DNA from: Neptunomonas antarctica
Lineage (GTDB): Bacteria > Pseudomonadota > Gammaproteobacteria > Pseudomonadales > Balneatricaceae
Reading direction: 5' to 3'
Length of the DNA: 64,000 nucleotides
Assembly (NCBI RefSeq): GCF_001305295.1
Contig: NZ_LJSI01000015.1
Location: 163,181 to 227,180 of the forward strand
Part shown: positions 50,801 to 58,435 of the stretch, in pieces
How positions within the stretch are numbered: position 1 is the stretch's first letter
Layout: each line of letters opens with the position of its first letter
Position numbers and translations under genes: made by a program
The notes under the pieces: generated by a model
What the model saw: the letters and a program-made list of their open reading frames with translations, nothing else
Databases searched by the model: none
Told to the model about the DNA's origin: nothing

Positions 50801-53800
50801 CCCAAGCCAAAAAAAGTTTCTTGATGAATAAAATGGACAGCACGATAAGGAAAAAGGCTTGGAAGGCTATCTCTGGGCGCTTGTTATATAACCTAGAGGC
50901 AAAAGGATTTGGCCATCTTGCGTTGTCATCTGGTTTTAAGAAAGTTGGTCCAGCGGGTATAACTTGTAGCATTCTCAGGAATGTTTCTGAAAGTGTGCTT
51001 CGTATTCTCACGGAAGAGTATTTTACGACTCCATATGAATACGATGATTATGGGCCTAGAGTAGAATGGAGTAATGATAAACCAAATGATCGCTCTCGGC
51101 AGATTGCTCAGAAACGAGTCAAACGTTATTTAGAAGCGTGTTCGCTAAAGCATAACACCCACTTTGAATTACTCAGGGATGCTGTTCGTGATGCCCTTAC
51201 TGAGGATAGGCATCACTGGGGTATTGTGAGGCTGGATCAACTTTGGGTGCGCAAAGTTGATCCGAAAGATAAACCGTGGGTGTGTACGAACTGTACACAA
51301 ATTCACTGGCACTCTTCCGGGGAAGTATGCTCAAGATGTTCTACTACGCTTACGACAGAAGCTAACGGCGAAAAAACAGCCGGACAGATTGAAAGGGAAC
51401 ATTATTACGCGAATCTTTCTTCGATACCTTCGTCCGCATTTCGTATTCATGCTGAGGAGCTGACTGGGCAAACAGATAATCAAGCTCAAAGACAACGGCA
51501 CTTTAGAGACATTTTTTTTGCTGGTGAACAACTAGACGATGTAGTGCCACGAGATGTTAAGCCTGAGATAGACCGCATCGATCTGTTGTCAGTGACCACA
51601 ACGATGGAAGTCGGTGTTGATATCGGCGCGTTATTATCAGTGTTTCAGGCCAATATGCCACCAGAACGTTTTAATTATCAGCAGCGAGCGGGTCGTGCAG
51701 GAAGAAAGAAACAGGCCTTTTCCTCTGCGCTGACGTATTGCCGTGGACAAACCCATGACCGTATTCATTTTGAGCACCCCGAGGAAATGACAAGTGGAAT
51801 TCCACCGCAACCGAGTGTTTCGGTGAGTGAAGATCAAACGATATTGGCGGAGCGACTATTTAATAAAGAAGTTTTACGGCGTGCATTTCAATCTGTTGGT
51901 CTAACCTGGGCCGATTCTAATTCGAGACCTGATACCCATGGAGAGATGGGGATTGTAAAAGACTTCTTAGGGGGTAACGGTAGTAGGCGTGATAATGTTG
52001 CTCATTGGTTGAGCCGCAATGAGCAAGAAATTAAAGAGATTGCTACCGTTGTATCCCGTGGGACAGCCATTAAGGCAGAGACACTCACTAAAGACCCATC
52101 TGATTTAATAGATCGTTTAGAGTTGATCTCAAAAAATGAGCAAGACCAGACGCGTGGTTTTGCTAACGCCTTGGCGGATGCTGGTGTACTACCCATGTAT
52201 GGTATGCCAACCATGGTTAGAAATTTGCATTTTTCATTGCCAAAAGGCGAGGGTCGGTCTCCAGAAGCTAAGACCTTGGATCGCTCTATTGAACAGGCCA
52301 TAACAGATTATGCGCCAGGGGCTGAGCGGATATGGGATAAACGGCTTTTAACTCCGATTGGGCTTGTCGGGCCTGTTCAGCATAAGAAAAATAATCAGTG
52401 GATATCGAATGCCGGGCCAGTGGGAGAAACTACTTGGCAAGTCTTTTGCCGTGAATGCCGAAACCTGAGTGTCGTTCCAATAAAGCTTGAAGATGCTCAA
52501 GATAGAGAACCCTATGAGCAATGCGAGAATTGTCTGGCAGATAACGCAAGCGCTTATTTAGCCGTGGTGCCGAATGGATTTATGACTGATTTCGATCTTA
52601 GTAAACCAGCAGGATCAGGCCAGTCTAATGGTGGTGAAGGGGTCGTATCTTTTGTTGCTTCGCCGGCTATTAAGGGGGTCGAAGCAAAGCTTATTGGAGG
52701 TGCTTTTATAGCCTTTTCGCGACAACAAAAAGTATATAGAGTTACTCAAAATAAAAAACTAATGCCTTTTTCATTTAGAAAAGAGGAATCAATTAGAAGC
52801 CCAAATGGCCAGTGGCTTAATGCTTCTATGTGGATTAAAGATGATAAAAGCAAGGACGTTCTCGCGTCACTTGTGGCACCAAAGACTACGGATCTTTTGA
52901 GTATAAGGTTGCTCGATCGTTCAGGACTTTGCTTTTTTGATAACAATAAAGAGCTCGCTTGTCGTAAAGCCGCGTGGTTTTCTGCAGCGACTATTCTCCA
53001 GCGAGCTATTGCGTTGGAACTCGATGTTGATTCCCTCGATATAGAGATCGCCTCTGTTCATAAATATAATCATGAGGGCCAAGAGGGTGCCGAGCTCTAT
53101 TTATCCGACGAGCATCCAAATGGTGCAGGCCTTGTAGACTGGGCCAGCAAGGTATGGGCTGAATTGTTAGGGGGTTGTATTGACCCTGTCAATCAAGAGA
53201 GGTTTTCTAAACTAGGCGAGTATATAAGGGATGAATGCAAACGTGCACAAAAACCGGGGCACGAGTGGAGAAGCCCTGATTTACTCCTAAAAGGTTTTCG
53301 GAACCGTCATTTGCACCCCTTGCTGGATTGGCGGCTTGGCTTAGAGTTACTGTCGGTAATGCGTGATCCTGCGTGTATACCCGGTGTAATGCCATATTTT
53401 AAAGACTGGGGTTTAGGATTGAAAAGCTGGCAGGAAGAGTCTGCCTACATCGCTGAAAATTATTGCTCTGCATTTGGTGACGGAAATATCGTGCCAATCA
53501 CTGATGGTTGTTATCTCCATGGTTGGCTCTCTGAAGAAGTGGGTGTTTTAGAAGTGGTTGCTCACCCTTTGTGGGAATTTGACACTCTTTTAAAAGACTC
53601 AGTATCTCAATCTATACACGCATTTGCCATAAGCCAATCTAATGTCAATTCCGTACGGTTGCTTGATTCATTTAACCTTTCCAGAAGGATGTCATGGGTG
53701 AGGAATAATCCAGAATTTTTCCGCGAATATCCTTTAAACAATGTTGGTAACAGTTCAAGTAGTGACCTAAACCAGTTGATTTTTAAATCAGAGGTAGGGA

Positions 53801-54021
53801 GCTCTTTTGAGTATGGAGATAAAGCTTGGGAAAGGGTATTGGAGCAAGATGCATGGTCTATCGCGAAGGGATTTTATATTGTGAAACAAGATGAAATAGA
53901 GCCTTTTATTGCTTCAATTAGTTCGATGCCAGGTAAGGGGCAAATGGTGAAGCCAGTTGATAGACCAAGTTTGGATAAAACCCAATGGGCTGGTTTAAAA
54001 GTAGTTGCGCGCCGTCAGTAA
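47842..54021 (+). CDS. druE: DEAD/DEAH helicase with DUF1998, DruE-like anti-phage protein
   Basis: About 2059 residues. Walker A TGTGSGKTEA (about 123-132), motif Ib-like LLYPMNALVEDQ, DEAH variant DELH near 378, SF2 C-terminal motifs TTMEVGVDIGALL and YQQRAGRAGR (near 1280). Several CxxC pairs (CECCG, CPSC, CTNC...CSRC, CREC...CENC) form zinc ribbons. The C-terminal part has the DUF1998 pattern LYLSDEHPNGAGLVDW. Helicase and DUF1998 fused in one 2000-residue chain fits DruE of Druantia. DISARM has them split in DrmA and DrmB, so that is less likely. ATG 47842 follows AAGGA. Confidence 0.75.
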   Translation: MSVSIDKDPIGAWESLQDHLKKYVKSAFGTNSKSFEEERQCLLDTPGVFFQEPYLEVLPAYVSGKKLEELNTLDLPAMPQDAIDAFCKVAGASLIPSDMYLYKHQEVMLTKAMGEERKHCVVVTGTGSGKTEAFLLPVLASIINEAKRKWDAPAALHGKWPTKISWKDSRKAIRKETRTPAVRALLLYPMNALVEDQISRLRAALDSDESHNAMNDALGGNRIRFGRYNGSTPVSGHPFKADGSANTSKIADLRKKIEEARREYEDYKGRLGIARNALAEVNREGDEIRIAVAEKELETLLEQRDFIPNMEAGACEMFHRWEMQDSPPDLLITNVSMLSIMLMRHEDTRVEEDRADSQIFDATKQWLDEDRENHVFQLVVDELHLYRGSSGTEVGYLLRLLMDRLGLSPDSKQLQILASSASLDDDDESYDFLGGMFGLTPAEAKERFHIESGESMYSGDGLNRSLTDTVDTACVQLGVSLDMDEEPDDRLVTELVTANNMEAVAYSFLDSTSNRFTSLSLEKLMTMWFPNLQPKEKEVATRGLLYALGRATALQNQGKSFIAEILPRLRFHWMAKNIDGLWATADLSRGGDKERRVGRLLPEPRIALEGKRVLEVLYCECCGTQLLAGYKMRSGGTVPNPKYELAPMPSAIESMPEAAPQGRTDMQRYQKLGVVYLLPDQYPNVDDLTWLQGSVERKLHDGRVGNPCKTAESAWKIASIDPRTGIVEVGVDNPEKVKCLWFSADDKDWEEQYQLPAMPQMCPSCHTSYSERQGGKPSPIRAFATGLDQMSLLLAKHLMSILPNQSRKLVAFSDSRQAAAKLANGVESGQWDSLLQYFILDEIRQRSAGSIEGIKKVILEKVKQDDENGVDAIIEEENDSQVQDELKAFANAAESVIFKPKRATFDEKSHVERIENYKSGYVRVDSFLHPVSDQCRDLPVIWKRMLKLGINPAGSGVDVKYAQLDSDEFGWVELINFDETLLAENLTQAKKSFLMNKMDSTIRKKAWKAISGRLLYNLEAKGFGHLALSSGFKKVGPAGITCSILRNVSESVLRILTEEYFTTPYEYDDYGPRVEWSNDKPNDRSRQIAQKRVKRYLEACSLKHNTHFELLRDAVRDALTEDRHHWGIVRLDQLWVRKVDPKDKPWVCTNCTQIHWHSSGEVCSRCSTTLTTEANGEKTAGQIEREHYYANLSSIPSSAFRIHAEELTGQTDNQAQRQRHFRDIFFAGEQLDDVVPRDVKPEIDRIDLLSVTTTMEVGVDIGALLSVFQANMPPERFNYQQRAGRAGRKKQAFSSALTYCRGQTHDRIHFEHPEEMTSGIPPQPSVSVSEDQTILAERLFNKEVLRRAFQSVGLTWADSNSRPDTHGEMGIVKDFLGGNGSRRDNVAHWLSRNEQEIKEIATVVSRGTAIKAETLTKDPSDLIDRLELISKNEQDQTRGFANALADAGVLPMYGMPTMVRNLHFSLPKGEGRSPEAKTLDRSIEQAITDYAPGAERIWDKRLLTPIGLVGPVQHKKNNQWISNAGPVGETTWQVFCRECRNLSVVPIKLEDAQDREPYEQCENCLADNASAYLAVVPNGFMTDFDLSKPAGSGQSNGGEGVVSFVASPAIKGVEAKLIGGAFIAFSRQQKVYRVTQNKKLMPFSFRKEESIRSPNGQWLNASMWIKDDKSKDVLASLVAPKTTDLLSIRLLDRSGLCFFDNNKELACRKAAWFSAATILQRAIALELDVDSLDIEIASVHKYNHEGQEGAELYLSDEHPNGAGLVDWASKVWAELLGGCIDPVNQERFSKLGEYIRDECKRAQKPGHEWRSPDLLLKGFRNRHLHPLLDWRLGLELLSVMRDPACIPGVMPYFKDWGLGLKSWQEESAYIAENYCSAFGDGNIVPITDGCYLHGWLSEEVGVLEVVAHPLWEFDTLLKDSVSQSIHAFAISQSNVNSVRLLDSFNLSRRMSWVRNNPEFFREYPLNNVGNSSSSDLNQLIFKSEVGSSFEYGDKAWERVLEQDAWSIAKGFYIVKQDEIEPFIASISSMPGKGQMVKPVDRPSLDKTQWAGLKVVARRQ

Positions 54022-54044
54022 TTATTTCAAGGGAGTAGTTGGTT

Positions 54045-55721
54045 ATGCCACGAGTAATTGGGCCTGTTCCATCAGACAGGTGGGAAAGGGAAGTCCGCAG
54101 GCAACTGTTAAAGCAACTGCCTGATAAATGGATAGTGGTATGTAATGTGTCGTGGGCTTTGAAAAATGAGATGGGCTCCGTTCGTGATGGCCAAGCGGAT
54201 TTTGTGATATTGGCTCCAGAGCTTGGTTTGGCTGTTGTAGAGGTTAAGGGTTCAAAGTCAGTGCGTGTGGACGCAGAAGGAAAGTGGTACAGGATAGCGG
54301 GGGGTTATAATGGCAAGTCTAGTGAAATATTATTGAAAGAGCCGCCTCCTGAGCAAGCTACTCGAAACCTGCACACACTTACTAAGGTTGTTAAGGAGGA
54401 ACTCTCATTTGGTGAAAATGCCCCTTTCCCTGGTTTGCATGCTTGGCTAGTGGTTTATCCGAATGGCGAAGTTGAAGGAAAACTTGATACGTACGATCAG
54501 TCAACCATTGTTACTAAAAAGCGTATGCACCAGTTAGGTAGCGTAATTAGCGGTGCGTTGTTAGCCAAAGGAGGGGAGGCCACAGGAAAGAAATTCAGTC
54601 AGGAATTGGCTGATAGAGCCGCCGAAATTTTGACAAATCAACGCTTTCGTGTGGTTGCTGTTGATACAGAGTTGGATACATACGAAGATGAAAAAGATAT
54701 TGATGAGTTAACTCGTCAACAGTTTGCTGCATTACGGGGGGCATTCGAATTACCTCGTGTTGCTATTATTGGGCCTGCAGGTTCGGGAAAAACTTTGCTC
54801 GCCATATGGAAATTGTCGGCTTTGCTGGAAGAAGGTCAAAAGGCAATTTTTGTATGTTTTAACAAGGCATTAGCCGAAAGTTTAAGGATCAAACATCCCA
54901 GTATGGCTAATGCTATTGTTAGCATAGATTCGCTATTTTGGCGGATTGTTGATGACCATGCAGGGAGCTCTGAAAAAGATTTTTATTCTAAAGTCTTGCC
55001 GGAAAGGGTCTTGGATGCTTTGTATTCGTTTAAGGATGATGATAAATATGACGCCATCATTATTGATGAGGGGCAGGATTTTGGCGATGACAGAATTGTT
55101 GCCCTGTATCACTTACTTGAGGATAGTGATAACTCCCAATGGCTTTACTTTGCAGATAGTAAGCAGGATTTATACGGGCAGGGTACGAATGAGACCCTAG
55201 GTGCTGAAGTGACATTTCGCCTATATCACAACTGTCGAAATACTGAACGCGTAAATGCCGCTACCAATAAAGTTTGTAGTGGTGAGGTCAAATCAATGCC
55301 AGGCATGCCTAGCGGTGAAATACCTCATGTTAGTATTTGCAAAGCTGATTTTATGGCGCAAAAGGCATGGTCACTAGTAAATGAGTTAAGTTCGGAGGGT
55401 GGTGCGGTGATCCTATCACCATTCAAGTTGGAAAATTCATGCATGAATGGTTCTAAAAAGGCTTATGGTCTTGAACTTACAGAAGATATTAGTAAGCTTG
55501 GTCAACCGGGCTTTGTTTTTTATTCAACCATCAAATCATTCAAGGGGTTAGAGGCTCGACATGTGGTCTTTGTTCATGCTGACAAGCCTGGGATGAATCC
55601 GGCACTGGCTGATGAAGACTTGTATGTGGCTTTCACTCGTGCAACGGCTCGGCTGGATGTCGTCACAACTAACAGAGAGGCAGAATCTTGGTTGTCAGGC
55701 TTGCTTATGACCTTGGCGTGA
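54045..55721 (+). CDS. NERD nuclease fused to UvrD-like helicase
   Basis: 558 residues. N-terminal NERD domain (about 10-150) with the nuclease residues in QADFVILAPELGLAVVEVKGSKS (Asp, Glu, Lys). C-terminal SF1 helicase: Walker A GPAGSGKT (about 244-251), Walker B IIIDEGQDF, YHNCRNT, and late motifs TIKSFKGLEARHVVFVHAD and LYVAFTRAT. Lies 23 bases after the DruE-like gene on the same strand with a GGGAG ribosome site, so it is the third gene of the operon. It is not a standard Druantia component. Likely cuts or unwinds DNA. Confidence 0.85.
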   Translation: MPRVIGPVPSDRWEREVRRQLLKQLPDKWIVVCNVSWALKNEMGSVRDGQADFVILAPELGLAVVEVKGSKSVRVDAEGKWYRIAGGYNGKSSEILLKEPPPEQATRNLHTLTKVVKEELSFGENAPFPGLHAWLVVYPNGEVEGKLDTYDQSTIVTKKRMHQLGSVISGALLAKGGEATGKKFSQELADRAAEILTNQRFRVVAVDTELDTYEDEKDIDELTRQQFAALRGAFELPRVAIIGPAGSGKTLLAIWKLSALLEEGQKAIFVCFNKALAESLRIKHPSMANAIVSIDSLFWRIVDDHAGSSEKDFYSKVLPERVLDALYSFKDDDKYDAIIIDEGQDFGDDRIVALYHLLEDSDNSQWLYFADSKQDLYGQGTNETLGAEVTFRLYHNCRNTERVNAATNKVCSGEVKSMPGMPSGEIPHVSICKADFMAQKAWSLVNELSSEGGAVILSPFKLENSCMNGSKKAYGLELTEDISKLGQPGFVFYSTIKSFKGLEARHVVFVHADKPGMNPALADEDLYVAFTRATARLDVVTTNREAESWLSGLLMTLA

Positions 55722-56323
55722 CCTTTAGCAAAGGTAGAGAGTGTTTTAGATAAATCAATACCTATAGATAGTGAAAATTGATTGATTATCGGGATAAGGT
55801 GATTAATTTTAGTGAGGTTGTCCCGTTTTCTAATCCCGTAAAGATTAGGTCTCTTTTGGATGATCTCTCATTTATACATGAAAATAGACAGAAGTGGGGT
55901 TGTCTAATGCAAGGCGGATGCAAGAAAATTCATTAGATGACTTTAATTTGATTGTTTCTGTGGGTTCATCTGGTGAATGCGCATAATCAATATCTCTTTT
56001 CTCTGGCTACCGAGGTATGGACTGGTCACAAATCGGCTGTATGTGAAGTGGAGAGTTGCTTTTGCTTTTATAACTACAAGCGTAAGCATTCTGTACTCGA
56101 TTATATGACACCCTATCAAAAGGATTGTGAATTGAAAAATATGGCTTAAATACTATCCAGTTTTAGTTGCCCATTATAGAGAACGCAGAGGGTCATTTCT
56201 TTGAGTCGAGTAAACCTTAAAGGCTAAATGTGTCAATACTATCTAAAAAACCCCCTGGACTTTTCACTCTTTATTGCTTAAAATACCTAGTTGCCCCCCT
56301 TCACTGCATCTGCGAGTATAAAT
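55722..56323. other. 602-bp region with IS3 orfB remnant
   Basis: AT-rich, no intact gene. A 35-codon transposase tail (56045-56149) is recognisable; the bases 56220-56323 form the leader of the methyltransferase gene. Confidence 0.6.
56045..56149 (+). pseudogene. IS3-family orfB transposase C-terminal remnant
   Basis: About 34 codons ending at TAA 56149: EVESCFCFYNYKRKHSVLDY then MTPYQKDCE. The YNxKRxHSxLxYxTP pattern is the end of the IS3 integrase domain. Upstream of it the frame decays, and no terminal repeats were found. Confidence 0.75.
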
Positions 56324-57895
56324 TTGAACCACATAGAGCTTTTTTCAGGTTGCGGCGGATTATCTCTAGGCCTCGAACGGGCGGGCTTTGAGTTAACATT
56401 TGCCAATGAGTTATCCCCGATGGCTGGAGAAACATTTGCATATAACCTACTAGGTGAAGACCTAGATAAGCTTGCCAAGCTAGGTGAAAAGAGTGACAAA
56501 GTGTACTGGATTAGCAGCCAGTTTGATGACTTAAATCGCCGTCTTCGTGAGAATCCATTTGAATACCCAGAGTTAGCTTGTGGTGTAACAGATATCCCGG
56601 ATGATCCAGACCTGCTTAAAGGAAAGTTATTAATTGGTAATATCATCCATTTAAACAGTCTGCTTGAAAGTCGACCTCAATTGCTGGAGGCGGTTAAATG
56701 CGGATTTGGTAATAATGGTGTAGATCTTGTTTCTGGAGGGCCACCTTGTCAGAGCTTTAGTTTAGCGGGACTGCGTAAAAAGGATTGCGATAAAAACTCA
56801 TTACCTTGGGAGTTCGCAAAGTTTGTCGGCATGGTTCAACCCAAGTTCGCAGTGCTTGAAAATGTAACAGGTATACTTCGTGCATTTAAAGAGGGCGGTG
56901 TTAGTTATCACGCATGGTTTGAAGTAGCTAAAGCTTTTGCTGGTAGGGGGTATATTCCACTTTGTTTACATATCAATGCCAGATTAGCAGGTATTCCTCA
57001 AAATCGACCTCGCTTTATCATGATCGGTGTTAGAGAAGATGTTTATCAAAGTATATCGGCTTCTTTCTGTGAGGCGGAAAAGGCATTATTTTCACAATGT
57101 ATTGATTTATTTCAGAAAACAAAATCCGGTAAGGTTGTTGATATTAATAACTACCACTGTTTCGATGCCAAAGAAGGAAAAGATGCCGAGTTGTTCCGTA
57201 ACTCATTCCTCTCATCACTGATAGATCAAGAAGAGGTTTCGGTAAAAAAAGCCATTCATGACTTGCGGTTAAATAACAAGAGTAAAAAGTCTGATTTTGT
57301 CAATAAGTTAAATAACCAGTTTGAATCCGTACTGGGAGAGGCTGTATCGATAGCTAATCATGGCCTAAGAAATAATAGTAATTTAGTGAAAAGAAGATTC
57401 AGAATATACCAAGTAATACAGAAATGTAGCTTAGATATGGGTAAACAGATATTTAGTATATTAAAAGGTGAGTCTTCAAGCCTTTGTGATGCTACATGGA
57501 ATGTACTTAAAAACCATGAGTATGTGTCTGAAGAGGGTGGCTACATAAAATTTAAAACTAAAGTTGATTTTATTAATTATTTATTACGACATCCAACCAA
57601 AAAACGTACACAAAGAGCTCTTGATGCATTTGAACCAGCACCTGCTGCCTTATCTATACCTGATGATGCGTGCCATTATGATGATAATGAGTTGCGCACG
57701 TTAACGGTTCGAGAAATGGCTAGGATTCAATCATTTCCAGATGCTTTCATCTTCCGATCAAAAGTGACAACGGGTGGGAAAATGAGGCGCTTTGAAGTAC
57801 CGCAATATACTCAAGTAGGGAATGCAGTTCCTCCACTATTAGGACTGAAACTAGGCAATTCTATTCTTGACTTGTTAAATAGACTTCCTACTTAA
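56324..57895 (+). CDS. C5-cytosine DNA methyltransferase
   Basis: About 523 residues. Motif I FSGCGGLSLGLE at the N-terminus, motif IV GGPPCQSFS with the catalytic Cys, motif VI ENVTG, motif VIII QNRPRFIMIG, motif IX TLTVREMARIQSFPD and motif X YTQVGNAVPP. All key motifs are intact. It is longer than typical HhaI-like enzymes because of inserts between motifs I and IV and in the recognition region. Starts at TTG (56324, giving NHIELFSG next); a TTG at 56291 would add 11 residues; no ATG fits. Target sequence cannot be predicted. No restriction endonuclease of standard type adjoins it. Confidence 0.92.
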   Translation: MNHIELFSGCGGLSLGLERAGFELTFANELSPMAGETFAYNLLGEDLDKLAKLGEKSDKVYWISSQFDDLNRRLRENPFEYPELACGVTDIPDDPDLLKGKLLIGNIIHLNSLLESRPQLLEAVKCGFGNNGVDLVSGGPPCQSFSLAGLRKKDCDKNSLPWEFAKFVGMVQPKFAVLENVTGILRAFKEGGVSYHAWFEVAKAFAGRGYIPLCLHINARLAGIPQNRPRFIMIGVREDVYQSISASFCEAEKALFSQCIDLFQKTKSGKVVDINNYHCFDAKEGKDAELFRNSFLSSLIDQEEVSVKKAIHDLRLNNKSKKSDFVNKLNNQFESVLGEAVSIANHGLRNNSNLVKRRFRIYQVIQKCSLDMGKQIFSILKGESSSLCDATWNVLKNHEYVSEEGGYIKFKTKVDFINYLLRHPTKKRTQRALDAFEPAPAALSIPDDACHYDDNELRTLTVREMARIQSFPDAFIFRSKVTTGGKMRRFEVPQYTQVGNAVPPLLGLKLGNSILDLLNRLPT

Positions 57896-57903
57896 ATTAA
57901 AGC

Positions 57904-57936
57904 GAGAAGATACTCACTACGAGTGAGTATCTTCTC
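57904..57936. terminator. Bidirectional hairpin between convergent genes
   Basis: Perfect 15-bp arms GAGAAGATACTCACT (57904-57918) / AGTGAGTATCTTCTC (57922-57936), loop ACG. Lies between the stops of the methyltransferase and the HEPN gene. Confidence 0.7.
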
Positions 57937-57942
57937 ATTGAC

Positions 57943-58431
57943 TTACGATTTCACTTTACCATCAATAAATGAAACTAAGTCACCTATTGTGGAAAAGGCA
58001 TTACGAACCGAAACAAGCGTAACCCCTGTTGTATTTGATTCCTGCCCATGAGCAATGCCGTTACGCCAACGTACAATAGAGTTTATATTACTCTTTCTAT
58101 TATCATCTTGTTCCAGCCAATATAAAAAATCCTCACTCCATTTTGAATTAAATTGGCCTAAAATATCATTAATATTTTGGGTATTCATATTTCTAGATAT
58201 TGGCCAAGTTTCTTCTATATATCTTGATATCTGGGGTCTAGCTCCCTGAAATGTATAATGTAATAACAACTCTTTTATTGCTTGTTCTAAATAGCCAGAG
58301 ACCAAAACAGCAAGGTATTTAGCATTATGCGCTTGCTCTGCAGGGTCACTAACGTTGTCATATACATTAAACAAGTTTGTTATTCTAGATTTATATTTAT
58401 CGTGGCCTTTATGGCGAGAACGAAGTGCCAT
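57943..58431 (-). CDS. HEPN-domain protein (RiboL-PSP-HEPN type)
   Basis: About 162 residues, all alpha. The HEPN ribonuclease motif R-x4-H is present in WRNGIAHG; KYLAVLVSGYLEQAIKELLLHY is the family's first helix pair. Such proteins are often RNA-cutting toxins or effectors in defence loci. The ATG at 58431 is 4 bases after the DUF262 stop and has AAAGGG upstream; an earlier ATG at 58464 would overlap that gene. Pairs with the DUF262 gene. Confidence 0.82.
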   Translation of the reverse strand: MALRSRHKGHDKYKSRITNLFNVYDNVSDPAEQAHNAKYLAVLVSGYLEQAIKELLLHYTFQGARPQISRYIEETWPISRNMNTQNINDILGQFNSKWSEDFLYWLEQDDNRKSNINSIVRWRNGIAHGQESNTTGVTLVSVRNAFSTIGDLVSFIDGKVKS

Positions 58432-58435
58432 AACT

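Noticed and set aside
47842..54021. DISARM DrmA/DrmB
   Set aside because: DISARM keeps helicase and DUF1998 in separate genes and has a phospholipase-D protein; here they are fused and no PLD gene is present.
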